Below are positions 42,656-52,739 of a stretch of DNA of 64,000 bases, piece by piece. Below the pieces are notes generated by a model. It worked only from the letters and a program-made list of their open reading frames with translations. It was not told the DNA's origin and did no database searches. The position numbers and the translations under genes are program-made. The stretch spans positions 186,001-250,000 of the forward strand of contig JAHLMK010000028.1 of assembly GCA_019915135.1 (NCBI GenBank), given 5' to 3'. Source of the DNA: Strobilurus pachycystidiatus. Lineage: Eukaryota; Basidiomycota; Agaricomycetes; Agaricales; Physalacriaceae. How positions within the stretch are numbered: position 1 is the first letter of the stretch; the number at the start of each line of letters is the position of its first letter.

Positions 42656-44458
42656 CTACACAATCTGGTGGGATCTTGTACATTCGACCACAAAAGAAGC
42701 AATATGTTGTGGAATACGCAGAACCACAGTGCGCCTTTCAAAGTCCTGGATGATAGCTTGGAACACCTCCTCCTGGACGCCATAACGTTCACGCCCTACA
42801 TTCACATAGACTTCACGCAAGCTAGTTGCAGCGCTTAGAACTGCCAGCATTGTGTTGGCCTTCACGTCTATCCCCCGCCACACATGCAGGCTGAGGTGAA
42901 GGATTTCTAGAGGGCACTGAGACCGCTTAATGAATTTGAGAACAGGCTCTAGGTCTTTGACCTCCCGGAGATGAAGTTCTCGGAGGAAGGGAGCGGCGAA
43001 GTGCAAATGCGAGTAACTGTCCAGCACCGTGAGAGAAAGATATTGGATTGGTGAGGATACGAGGGAGGGCAGCTCGTTGGCGGGAGTGACAAAACGATCA
43101 ATTTTGAACTCCTGGACGCTGTGTGAACCTTCATCATCTAGTGTCACGTAGACTTCACGCAAGCTATCCACAGCGCTTAGAACGGGCAGCACGCTGTTGG
43201 CCTTCGAGTTTATGCCATCTATACCCTGCCGCACATGCAAGTTGAGGTGAAGGATTTCCAGAGGGCACTGCGACCGCTCAATGAATTTGAGAACGGGCTC
43301 TAGGTCTTTGACCTGCCGGAGATGGAGCTCTCGGAGGGAGGGAGTGGCGATGTGCAACTGCGAGCAAACATCCAGCAGGGTGAGAGAAAGATATTGGATT
43401 GGGGAGGATACGAGGGAGGGCAGCTCGTTAGCGGAAGTGACAAAATATATTTGCCAATCATGATAGAGCTCCAGGCTGAAAGACCTAAGCTGTGCACAGC
43501 GGGAGAGGATGGTGTGACTTTGATTCACAATGCCTTTCAAGTTGGAACAAGAGAAAGGCGATAAATGGACGCTTGCTAACTGAGCATATGGGAGTTTGAT
43601 GACCAACAAAGTTGCACTCCCGATTAGCCGGATATTCCGAAGCCGTGGCGCATAGAGAAGGGAGTCCCCGCAGTCGTTTCTGCTTCCATCTTGAGAGGCT
43701 TCAATATTCATATCGTACAAAGAAAGAGAGGACAGCAATGGAAGACGTTCTCTTCTAGTATGGAGGCTGTATAGAGCGAGGTGTCCATCCATTGCAAGGT
43801 CCACATCTTTCCACCTCTCGGAGAGGCACAGCACTCTTTCCAGCAAAGTGGAGAAGCAATCCCGATCCAGCAGGGAAGGCTTGGAGGGATAATGAAGTGA
43901 TAGTGTCAATTGATGCGACTGGGAGCGATGCATCACACCTTCATAGAGAGAAGGCCATTTCAGAGGACGCCGATAACGCTCCTCTGCAATGAATCGAAAA
44001 GAAGACCATAGTGAAGGTGTCGAGAGCGCTATGTTACGCCACCTGCGGGAAATCTGACTGATGAGCCAGGGTCCCGCAGACGTGTTGAAGCTGTGGGCGC
44101 GCTCATCGCAGACACAGTGGAAGATCTCGGTGAGAATTTCGGGGGGAAAGTTTCGGAGAGCGGACACGAGGCCAGTAGAAACCGACACCATTCTCTCGAG
44201 TCTGCGCTTCTCCTCCCCGAGCTTGGTCCGATGCGCACATAGCAGTGATATTGCGGCGTCCAAACGCTGAATTTCACTTTCTACGGGAGGGATACCGCTG
44301 AGTGCACTGGGTAGTATGTTCTCCTTGACGACTTGGGCGTTAAAGTGGGATATGGGGTCGTTTGTGGTTGACAGGGCATTGTACAAATCAGAGGAGAAAC
44401 CGACTGTTTGGGGAAAGAGATAGGCGTCTCCACAAGATGCGCAGAATAGTCCGGTCAT
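42656..44458 (-). CDS. F-box protein with internal duplication, 600 aa, single exon
   Basis: A single uninterrupted frame. Residues 58-91 form a heptad-like helix (SEIQRLDAAISLLCAHRTKL). The F-box lies at about 103-153: FPPEILTEIFHCVCDE, then WLISQISRRWRNIALSTPSL. This is the layout common to large F-box families in Agaricomycetes. The F-box would bind Skp1 to bring a target to an SCF ubiquitin ligase. The rest is leucine-rich-like. Residues about 343-441 and 460-556 are a tandem duplication (each with ELPSLVSSPIQYLSLT and KDLEPVLKFI), offset by 117 codons and visible as a 351-bp DNA repeat. A nearby CASC..C motif at the N-terminus is unexplained. Target unknown. Confidence 0.85.
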   Translation of the reverse strand: MTGLFCASCGDAYLFPQTVGFSSDLYNALSTTNDPISHFNAQVVKENILPSALSGIPPVESEIQRLDAAISLLCAHRTKLGEEKRRLERMVSVSTGLVSALRNFPPEILTEIFHCVCDERAHSFNTSAGPWLISQISRRWRNIALSTPSLWSSFRFIAEERYRRPLKWPSLYEGVMHRSQSHQLTLSLHYPSKPSLLDRDCFSTLLERVLCLSERWKDVDLAMDGHLALYSLHTRRERLPLLSSLSLYDMNIEASQDGSRNDCGDSLLYAPRLRNIRLIGSATLLVIKLPYAQLASVHLSPFSCSNLKGIVNQSHTILSRCAQLRSFSLELYHDWQIYFVTSANELPSLVSSPIQYLSLTLLDVCSQLHIATPSLRELHLRQVKDLEPVLKFIERSQCPLEILHLNLHVRQGIDGINSKANSVLPVLSAVDSLREVYVTLDDEGSHSVQEFKIDRFVTPANELPSLVSSPIQYLSLTVLDSYSHLHFAAPFLRELHLREVKDLEPVLKFIKRSQCPLEILHLSLHVWRGIDVKANTMLAVLSAATSLREVYVNVGRERYGVQEEVFQAIIQDFERRTVVLRIPQHIASFVVECTRSHQIV

Positions 44459-44936
44459 TTGAAGTGGCTGATGATGTTGCCATTAGTGCTGGCAAATACG
44501 TTCGAAACCGAGCTGACCTGGACGTAGAATGCAGACCTTCAATTTTGAGTGAATGTGTGTGAAGGAGAAACTGACAATGACTCGGAGGGCGGAGCGAACA
44601 GGGCAAAGTGTTGTGTAACGCATTTCCGTGTCACGGGGTCCAGTCCTGTCCAGTCATTGTCAAGGCCACATAGTTGCGGGGTTCGGTAGTGCTTGCTTTT
44701 GTGCTTCAGCCTACGGAGTTAACCTTGCTTAGTGGACCTCCAATCAGACCGCCACTACCCGTAACTCCGGAGACGCCTCAAAAACATCATGACTCTCGGC
44801 CTCCACACCAATCATCATAATTTATCAAAGTTGATGCTAATAATGGAATCGGAGCAAGACGCGGACTTTTACACCACTGTCATCATCGACCGCCAGCAAG
44901 GTGTAGCGCTTGACTCGAACCACTCTCAAGGGACTT
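44459..44936. other. Intergenic region, nothing recognised
   Basis: Upstream sequence of the F-box gene and of the following plus-strand gene. Only short frames. No clear promoter element was identified. Confidence 0.4.
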
Positions 44937-44990
44937 GATGACAGTCGATCAAGGTGCCGATTCAACACGCACACTTGATCGACTGTCATC
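44937..44990. repeat. Perfect 17-bp inverted repeat (hairpin)
   Basis: GATGACAGTCGATCAAG (44937-44953) and its exact complement CTTGATCGACTGTCATC (44974-44990) are separated by 20 nt. It sits about 70 bp upstream of the first likely ATG (45062) of the next gene, so it could shape an mRNA leader or be a fold-back remnant. Confidence 0.85.
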
Positions 44991-45061
44991 CGAGTGTAGG
45001 ATCATGCCTTCCCGACTTCGTAACCGCTCACCTCGAACGGAATGCGCGTTTGGACTCTCGG

Positions 45062-47047
45062 ATGGCAGGGTTGTGGAATGCGAAGCCGGCCATTCGTCGC
45101 TACCCTCAACCCACCTACCCGTCACAGGATGATATCGAACAGTTCTCGACCGGGCAGTGGAAGTATGACGAGCTACTTGGACCAGTCACTTGCATCCAGC
45201 GCGCCATGAAAATCAAGTCAGCTTGGTGCTGGTTTGCTCACCTCGCCCCGGCTCATCACCTCAAAGAACTGGTGGGTGATTCGGACGACTCGCCGCCCGA
45301 GACTTGGCCGCGATTCAGGAGTATGCCTCTAGCCGACTCTCGCTTGATAGGTCTCTGGTTGCACGACTGTCCGGGAGACATCGGCCTCTTTCTCCTGCAC
45401 TTCATTCGAGCACCAGCTCTCGTGGTAGAGAATTGCCAGGAGAAACCCAGGAGTGGACACGCGCCGCATACCGACGCTTACGCTTTGGCGGGTTTGCAGG
45501 CCGACGAGCATCCCACTAACAATGTGTACCTCGCAGAGTCGATATGCCCCGCGCCCGTTGACTCGAACGTTCGAGCTCGCTTTTCTCATCCTCCATTCCG
45601 CACCCTGGAACACTACGGCGAGGAAATGACGCTTATACGCGTCAGAGAAGAAGAGATAGCAGAAGCTTGCCAGAAGTTAGCCGCTAAACAAGCCATCGAC
45701 CCCACCCGTGTCCCCAGCTCGGTCGTTCTGGATCCATTGCGAGTTCCCTGGATTAATCCGCCGCTCATTGCTCCGAAGTTCGTCGGCACCCTTTCCTATT
45801 GGAATCAGGGTAAGGACGATGAGGACTGCTTCGAACAGATCATGAAAAGCAATAAAGGACAGCAAAATCTCACCCTCGTGTTTGACAGAGCGAACGGGCG
45901 GCGCCTCGGTTTACGCGAGCAGATTCCCATACCAAGGGGGGTACTGCTATCCGAGAAGTTTGGAGTTCCTGCTCCGGCTGAGTGGGAATTCTTCAAGCTA
46001 TCGACCCACCCCCCGTACGGCAGCGGACGCCAGCGAAAGCTTCTTTGTGGCTCTACTTCTCGGAAGGTCCGGACAAGGAGTTCCCAGCCGGGACGTTGAT
46101 GGAGGAGCCCAAAAGGGAGGAGCTACCGTCTCGACAGACCACCAGTTTTGAGCGAGGATGAGGAGGATGAAGTGGACTGGGGCATAGAACCTTTGGTAGG
46201 AGAGGGAGTCGAGGATCACCCGGAAGATGAGGGCATGAGCGTCGAGGATTACTCTCGACCGAGACGAGATGATGACATGGAAGCCGAGAGAGCTTGGACT
46301 GAGTCGGAGCAATGGGAAGAGCCCCCTTTGGCTGCTGAACGCGCCAGGTTGGAAGATGAAGTCATGGCAGATGAATCGAAGGAAGTCCGCCACAGCTCGC
46401 CCGGGGGACAGGATATGGTTGTCTATACGGAGACCCCCGCATCGGCGTCCAAAACAGTCGACTCGCTGACGGCTGTTAACTCAGAGATTGCGACCTCGGT
46501 CAAGAGCAACGAGGACGCGCTGAACGATTCTCGCCGCGAAGTGACACAGGCGTACAACTCGGCTCGTCGCCAGCGGCGTAGTAGGCGGAAAGTCGTAGAC
46601 ATAGTCACCAAACCCGTCCTCGGATATAAGCCGAAAGACACTGCGACTTACTTCGATGACGGCCCGAACTATGTTCTTCCGGACGACGTCCTCTGCAATC
46701 ATGATCGCACAAGGGAAGGGCAGTCAGTAGCTCCTGAAGGTAACTCGTCGCGACATGAAGGGCGTAGCAGTCGTGCAGGACATCGAGATGAGAAGGATGA
46801 TACTCTCACAGACACGTCGGACAAGCGCTCCTCCGAAAAGGGTTCTTATACGCCTCGGTCACCCACTCCAGCACTGCCAGTTTGCAGTCCTGTTAACAGC
46901 CGTAAACGCCGCAGCCGTCCTCGCCTTCATTCCTACCTGCCATCACACCTAACCGCATACGCCCACGGCCCGCACGACTCCTTCTTTGCTCACCCACGCC
47001 ACCACGCGCTCACCGCGCAGTCCTATTCTTCGAGGAGCTCCGAGTGA
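45062..47047 (+). pseudogene. Unknown Agaricomycete-type gene with two frame changes
   Basis: From MAGLWNAKPAIRRYPQPTYP the frame runs to 46050 with recognisably folded segments: AMKIKSAWCWFAHLAPAHHL, LWLHDCPGDIGLFLLHFIRA, VPSSVVLDPLRVPWINPPLI and FGVPAPAEWEFFKLSTHPPY. Near 46050 the sense shifts to a frame giving SLWLYFSEGPDKEFPAG. Near 46145 it shifts again to SEDEEDEVDWGIEPLVGEG, after which an acidic then Arg/Ser-rich tail runs to 47047. I recall similar proteins in multiple copies in Agaricomycete genomes, without known function. The frame changes could be short introns I could not place, but more likely they are mutations. An upstream open frame reaches 44954. Confidence 0.5.
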
Positions 47048-47376
47048 GAGAGAGAAAAAGCTGGCGGTGACTTGCCATGAGGTTTCAACGTTACCCTGTG
47101 CCTCTAATTGTTCGTAACAATAATCGCCACTACGTTGTGTCTCTAATTGTGTTGCATCTGGGTTGCATCTTCGTAACAATAATCTCTATTGTACATTCCC
47201 AGGGCGACCATGCGACGAAGAAGCTGCCTCCGGTCAAGTAGAACAATAGAAGACAATTGGGTTACTACTAACAGACAAATTACAGTACTTGATTGTACAT
47301 GTGCAATGGCGGTGAGCTTGAACCTTCACCACTTATAAGAGCCTTCTGTTAGCGGCCATCCTTCCATACTCCCGCA
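47048..47376. other. Intergenic, with a 40-bp direct repeat
   Basis: TCTAATTGT followed by TTCGTAACAATAATC occurs twice (about 47102-47134 and 47142-47183). Otherwise nothing is seen. It includes the promoter of the next gene, with no clear TATA box. Confidence 0.4.
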
Positions 47377-48914
47377 ATGAACATCAAGTCTTTTTATAGA
47401 GCGGCGAACACATACCGACGCACCCATACTCTGCGAGGACACCATAAATTGGTCTTGTGCCTGGCGGCAAACGAGACAGGAACCCTCCTGGCAAGTGGCG
47501 GTAGGTCGTCGATTCATCTCCTATCATCATTGAGCCGGACTCAGTCCTGATTTCAGGTATGGATGGAACCGTCATCTGGAGCCTAGAAGACGCCAGTTTG
47601 TTACATAAACTACCAACCTTTGGGACGCGGGGCGCCACCACTACCATTACATGGATACGACGCGACGACAGTCCTGAAGAGGGATTTGTTTATGGGACCC
47701 ACGAGGGATACTTGATATTTTGCCGGTTTAGAAATGAGGTAAGCTCACCATATTTTGGCCATCAACCGCGATTGACCTAGCGAGGTTAGAGCGTCGAGGA
47801 GACACATGCCATTCGTCTGGCCCTTCCGAGCGAAATCACCTCTATTGCTTATGACTCTGCCACATGTCGGCTGGTGGCATCCAATAGAAGCGGGGCTGTA
47901 GCCCTCTTCTGTCTGGATCCGGCCTCTATGCGAACTTGTCAGGATGCATGGGCGATTACCGTTGAGAATTGCATTCCTAAATCGGTCCTCTTCGACGCGC
48001 AACGAAATATTCTTGTTCTGGGCATGCATGATGCCGTGTGAGTAGACTTTCTTGGACGAGAGCAGATCTCATGCAAATTCATAGATATCATGTGGATGCT
48101 GGTACGGGCACTGTCGACAATTCACGCTCCTTCGTTCATGGGATCATTGTGTAATTTTTTTCAAGTCGATGATGATCAATTTCAATTTTCAACTTATTGA
48201 AACTTGCAGGGGGCATTCAAGTTCAAACGCCACTCATAACATATATCTTGTGGACACTGTACTAGAGGGTGCAGTGCTGTATAGAATGGAGGACGGTGCT
48301 CGGCTCAAGTCCTTTCAAGTCCCCCGTAAGAAAGAGTTGGCAGCTCCTAAGCAGGTGGCCCTGGCGGAAGACTGCATGGCGATAGCTAGCGGGAGTGACC
48401 ACGGATGCGTCTACGTCTTTGACAGGAAGACCGGACTTCTTACCCAAAAGTTGTCCACTCGCAAGGATTGCTGGATTCAAGCAGTCATTGTATGTTCTAC
48501 CTCTGTCTACCTGCATCAGACGTTTTGATTAACCTTAATTAGGCAACTAACATCAAGGGCGTGCCCGTGATTATAGCGGCTCAGGCCCTCACTGGTGCAG
48601 AATGTGAAATCTACATATTCAAAAAGGCTTGGAGACAACGTGTTCTTGGTCTTTTCATTCTGTTGATACTGGGAGTCTGGATCTTGATCAATTTCGAAAC
48701 TATACATCGCCACAAGGTGGTAGGTGAGTCCAGTTCTACTGCTCGCACGGGAACTTATCGCGGTAGTCAGAGTATTTCAACGCCCTGGAGCGTCAGAAGA
48801 CTTCCAGAGTATCTGGACGGACACAATGAAGTCCTAGAGACGGAGGGAGGAATGAAAGAGGTGGCTATGGTAACGCCGGCACCACGGGAAGTAGTACTTT
48901 ATAAGAATGTGTGA
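47377..48914 (+). CDS. WD40-like protein with C-terminal membrane anchor, 423 aa
   Basis: Six exons with consistent phases: 47377-47500, 47557-47738, 47790-48037, 48085-48150, 48210-48489 and 48543-48914, total 1272 nt. The N-terminus carries HTLRGHHKLVLCLAANETGT then LLASGG and MDGTVIWSLED, a typical WD40 blade. Further blades are GFVYGTHEGYLIFCRF, ITSIAYDSATCRLVASNRSG, and MAIASGSDHGCVYVFDRKTG. Near residue 335 a hydrophobic helix, VLGLFILLILGVWILINF, follows a basic KKAWRQR, consistent with a single C-terminal transmembrane anchor. A polar tail of about 70 residues follows. The propeller probably faces the cytosol. I recall WD40 proteins with this tail layout in Agaricomycetes, function unknown. 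The frame is intact throughout. Confidence 0.85.
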
Positions 48915-49575
48915 TGTAATGCTGGTCCCGTATTTCCTGTATCATAGCACGCACCCCCTTCTTGAATGTATCATCATCACTGCTGGCTATACTTTTGGGT
49001 AGCGCAATCGTGGCAGGGTCATGAGTTGTCTGCAGGTACCGTCTTCTCAAGTTTGTGCTCAACTTCCTCCTCAGCCTTCAATGTTGTCGCATTCCAAACT
49101 CTTTCATTGTCAAAGTCATCGCTGAATGGCTGATTGTCGAAGTGAAGGAGAAGAATATGTGCCAATCAATACAGTACTGACGACAAAGAGAAATATGTCC
49201 GAAATGCCGGATCTCATAGCCGGCAATCAATTCGAGACACTGCAAGCATGTTTGTACTCACTGGGAACGATTCAACTACTACGTCTGTTTCTTCAAACTC
49301 ATTCTTTCTCCTTCCTTTTACCCGTCGTCTCTCCTGTCAGCGTGTTTCTCACTCAGGCGCGCTTGCATCCCCTGATGCAACCGAAGTACGTCGCTAAAGA
49401 AGGCAAGTCCGCCACTGACTATGAATTTATTACGTAGATCGTGGGGAACTGACCTAGTTACAGTACTAGTCCAACCAACTATATAACATTGAGGTATGCT
49501 ACTCGATTCAAATTGCAGACTTCCTTCGCTCCTCACCTAGCTGAAGCTCGAGCTTTTCCTCACAACTTCCACGAC
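48915..49575. other. Intergenic region
   Basis: A 103-codon plus frame at 49126-49437 (MADCRSEGEEYVPINTVLTT) has no recognisable features and is probably chance or a leader exon. The upstream extension of the next gene's frame (49489-49575) contains TTCAAATTGCAG, a possible 3' splice site, so a 5' untranslated intron is possible. Confidence 0.35.
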
Positions 49576-50446
49576 ATGTACGCGATAGGTGAAAGCTCGC
49601 GTCGTAGAGACGAAGAGGCGCTCCACCCAACTGATCACTACTTGGCCATGGAAGATGAATTGCCCCAGCCATCATCGTCTTCTGCTCCCGAGGCGCAAAC
49701 CTACGGCCCTAAGCAAGAGGAGAATCACAGCCACAACTATGGCGATTATTCTCAGGCTGAAGCGCCGAGACTGATGCTGTCGTTCATGTCCCGCCAACAC
49801 GCCCCTTCTCCCGGAGGTCAGTATATCGAGCTCACCCCCAGTCAATTCTCCTTCCACCGACTCTACCCCCACAATTACCCACCTCCGATGGACACCGATT
49901 CGCCTCTTATACCTCATTCTGATCAGAGGGGACACCGTATCGGTTTCTCTGCCTCTCTCGATACATTGGACATCGGTCTTCAACCTATGGACTACCCTCA
50001 TCCACCTCTACCTTCATCCGCTCTCAGAGATGCTTCTGGTGACTCTCACAGTTGGCCGACTCCCGCCCCCGAATCCTCTCCTGAGCCTCCCAGGCGAAGG
50101 TCTAAACTCATCCGTACCAAAGAGAAGATCGCACTGTCCTCAGATCAGCCTCTCACTGCCCGGGGGAAACCACGAGTCCACGTCTACAATGCCTGTGGTC
50201 AATGGTATGTCTTCTCGTGTTATCTCAAATTCCACATCGATGAACCCCCCTTCTCCCCTCTCCGCCAGCCGCTCACGAAAGATTCGCTGTGATGGCGCTA
50301 AACCTGCCTGCCATAACTGTAGCAAGCGGACTGTTGAGTGCAATTACTCTGTGCCTAAGCGTCGCGGACCGGGCAAGAAGTCCGGTGCTCGCCAGCGTAT
50401 GGCCACAGACTTCAAGAAACTTGACATGGCGAAAGATGGCATTTGA
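49576..50446 (+). CDS. Zn(II)2Cys6 transcription factor, 268 aa
   Basis: Exon 1 (49576-50204) and exon 2 (50269-50446) are joined by a 64-nt phase-2 intron. The splice creates the first zinc-binding pair: ACGQ-C then RSRKIR-C, DGAKPA-C, HN-C, SKRTVE-C, which fits C-x2-C-x6-C-x6-C-x2-C-x6-C of fungal binuclear-cluster regulators. A basic linker (PKRRGPGKKSGARQR) follows, as usual for DNA contact. Unusually, the cluster lies at the C-terminus (residues about 209-236) after a disordered Ser/Pro/His-rich region, and there is no downstream fungal-TF domain. Most family members have the cluster near the N-terminus. The frame is also open from 49489, but the ATG at 49576 gives a better context. The target genes are unknown. 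Confidence 0.85.
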
Positions 50447-51263
50447 GTATCTCACTGGACCTGTGATTTTAGACTAATTACCTCTCATTATTCGAACGTT
50501 TATGCACCTGTATCATCACGCAATGAAAACATTGTGTTCACAGCGCAGGAGACATAATCTCCAATCTCGGCAAAATCCAATACAAGTCGAAGCGAACGCG
50601 ACTTTCCTCTGCCCGGTGGGATGTCGTCGTCACCCCTTCATCAAGTATCCGATTGCAACCACCCGGGAAGTTGACATTAGGCGTCGACCGTATACAAGAA
50701 TCTTATGCCCCTTCTAGTCTCTCGTAGACAGACGTACGATACAGTGACGAACAAGTAGGTACTGTATGTATGCCCCTTCCGGTCCACGCGGTTGTGCTTG
50801 CCACGCAATTGACCCTTGTACGAATACGATCCTCTCCGGTGCTTTAGGAAACAAGAGGTATATTCAGGCTCCTCTACTTGTGTTAAATGCTTTACTTATT
50901 GATGCTTGTCCAGTGACGGGTCAACTTGAAGTGGTGGTTGCCCATTGTTACATGTGTAGACTACATACAATAACAGGAAATAAGAACAATTTGTCGGCGA
51001 GACGCCCGTTCTGTTGCAGTTCATAGGGCAAATTAGCAAGTGTGCCATGAGCTAAGTTACGACTACTCAGGTTGGTCTGAAATCGTGGCTTGACCGCTCG
51101 TTGGTCGTCGCTCTGGATATTGGCAAAGCTTTCCTTCCTGCGGTGATCACGCCTGACACGAGCTCCTCGTATCTTTCGAAGTTACAAATGTATGACTGCC
51201 GGCAGTTCAGAGTTGAAGCACGCCGTGTAGTATTATCACTATCATTATGGGCCTATGATGCTG
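50447..51263. other. No gene seen
   Basis: Short frames only. The plus frame at 50766-51026 is Cys-rich (CACHAIDP, CYMCRLH) but shows no known fold. Confidence 0.4.
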
Positions 51264-51893
51264 TCATCCGTCCCGCATCGTCAATTTATAGAAGTCAATG
51301 AACTGGCCCAGGATGTCCACCATGGTTTTGGAACTACGCGACACCGCGGGAGGTAGCCGAATTTCCGCCCGACAGAGCGGGCAGCGTTTAGTAGGTTCGT
51401 CGGTGGTGCTGGAGTTTAGCACTCCAGTGATACATTCGGCGCAAAAGGTATGCCCGCAATGGAGACTACAAGCAGAGATTGAGGTAATGCACAACAGAAC
51501 GGGAGGTTGACAAACGTTGCAGGTTGATGTTCTGCGCTTGTGCGCTTGCTTTCGATAATGCCGGCGAAAAGTGAAACCAGGGCCAGACGCAAAGACGACG
51601 CCGATGAACTTGTATGCCTGGACCAACTGCAGTTCCGCCCCATCGACGCGCAGGCCATCCGAACGCCCTGGGGAGCCGTTAAAGACCATCCACTGACTCT
51701 TTGCAACCGACATGACCATGAAATTCGTCTTACACCAAGCATAAAATGCTGAGACCTTCACCTGCAAAGACTCGAGGCTAGTGGACCACATTGCAACGTC
51801 GTCGGCGTGCTCCACGTTCCCGACTGTGCGATTGCCAAAGACAATGTCATCGGCACAACTAGGGTTGGAAATCCTCCTCATAGCCCCCTCCAC
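51264..51893 (-). CDS. ORF joining LINE reverse transcriptase piece to RING finger, 209 aa
   Basis: Residues about 10-110 are the palm of a non-LTR reverse transcriptase. NRTVGNVEHADDVAMWSTSL holds the ADD active-site box (usually F-A-D-D). It is followed by FYAWCKTNFMVMSVAKSQW, MVFNG and LVQAYKFIGVVF. After HYRKQAHKRR the same frame continues without a stop into a RING finger: C-NV-C, C-G-H-TF-C, AE-C and C-PL-C in the C3HC4 order, with the expected LPPAVSRSSKTMVDILGQFI helix after it. RING fingers act as E3 ubiquitin ligases. The start codon lies inside the RT, so the true 5' end, if expressed, is unknown. This may be a chance fusion caused by a LINE inserted next to a RING gene. Confidence 0.7.
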   Translation of the reverse strand: MEGAMRRISNPSCADDIVFGNRTVGNVEHADDVAMWSTSLESLQVKVSAFYAWCKTNFMVMSVAKSQWMVFNGSPGRSDGLRVDGAELQLVQAYKFIGVVFASGPGFTFRRHYRKQAHKRRTSTCNVCQPPVLLCITSISACSLHCGHTFCAECITGVLNSSTTDEPTKRCPLCRAEIRLPPAVSRSSKTMVDILGQFIDFYKLTMRDG

Positions 51894-52300
51894 CTCCCGA
51901 GGGCAAACGGTCGCGAGAAAGACCCCCTCGGCGAGATGTCTTCCGTGGTCTCAGGGATCAAGTCCGCCAGTCTCACCATCAAACTCTGCACCACTTCGTT
52001 CTAGTGGGACGGTGCGATGGTAGGGGGATTGAGTCGAACATGGAAGGACTTCGCGAGGAGAGCATTGATGACCCGAGACTGCTTCCGTCGAGGATTTGTC
52101 CATGTAGTGATGTATTGCCAGTACTGTCAGGGGGACTTAGCATGCCAGGAGAGCATGTGGAGGTTGTCCAGCATCATTTCGCGAGCAATTGACGATGTCT
52201 TCTTAGCCATCAACGAACCGTCGGCCATGTCGCTGCGAGTGAGAGTTTGAAGAATCGTGGTATCACGGTAAGGAACCAATATCGAAGATTTGTGTGAACC
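51550..52300 (-). pseudogene. LINE reverse transcriptase region, decayed
   Basis: Upstream of the ORF at 51893, minus-strand frames with shifts give MAKKTSSIAREMMLDNLHML, then YITTWTNPRRKQSRVINALL and LNPPTIAPSH, and LMVRLADLIPETTEDISPRG. These resemble the segment between palm motifs of Agaricomycete LINE RTs. It is broken by at least two frame changes. It could be a relative of the endonuclease fragment at 18981, but the two are 31 kb apart and inverted. Confidence 0.55.
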
Positions 52301-52739
52301 TTTGAAGTCGTGGCTGGCTAGCGGCCCGGGTAGATGAAAGACCGGTGAACCTCTCTCCCAGATATGACGGGCTGCGCGCTCAACCTCGGATATGATTGCG
52401 CCCTCGTCCTCCGGCCTAAGAACCCAAATCTCGACTGTCGCCCGCCTCCCCGAATGGCATCAACAAGGGATCTCTCTAGCCTTCCGCCTTGTCCAACATG
52501 GCCAGTGTTTGCCCGTCGAGGCATGTCGCCACAGATCAGAAGCGCCAGCTCTTCCGAGGTAGTGTAACAACGGCATGTTGCCGTACCGGACTGCGGAAGG
52601 ATGGGTTGGACTGGCTGTTAGAGCTTGACGACGTTGATAGTGTGGTTGATTGGTCGTCTTCAGCAGACGACGCCCCACCGACATTGTACGAGCAGTCACT
52701 TAATAGAGTAGCGTGTGCCCTCGGTTGAGTCAATCCTCT
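52301..52739. other. Unassigned; coding-like piece on plus strand
   Basis: Plus frame 52489-52728 ends with GLRKDGLDWLLELDDVDSVV and APPTLYEQSLNRVACALG, which looks like real protein (helical, HEAT-like) cut off by a stop. The parent family is not identified. Confidence 0.3.
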
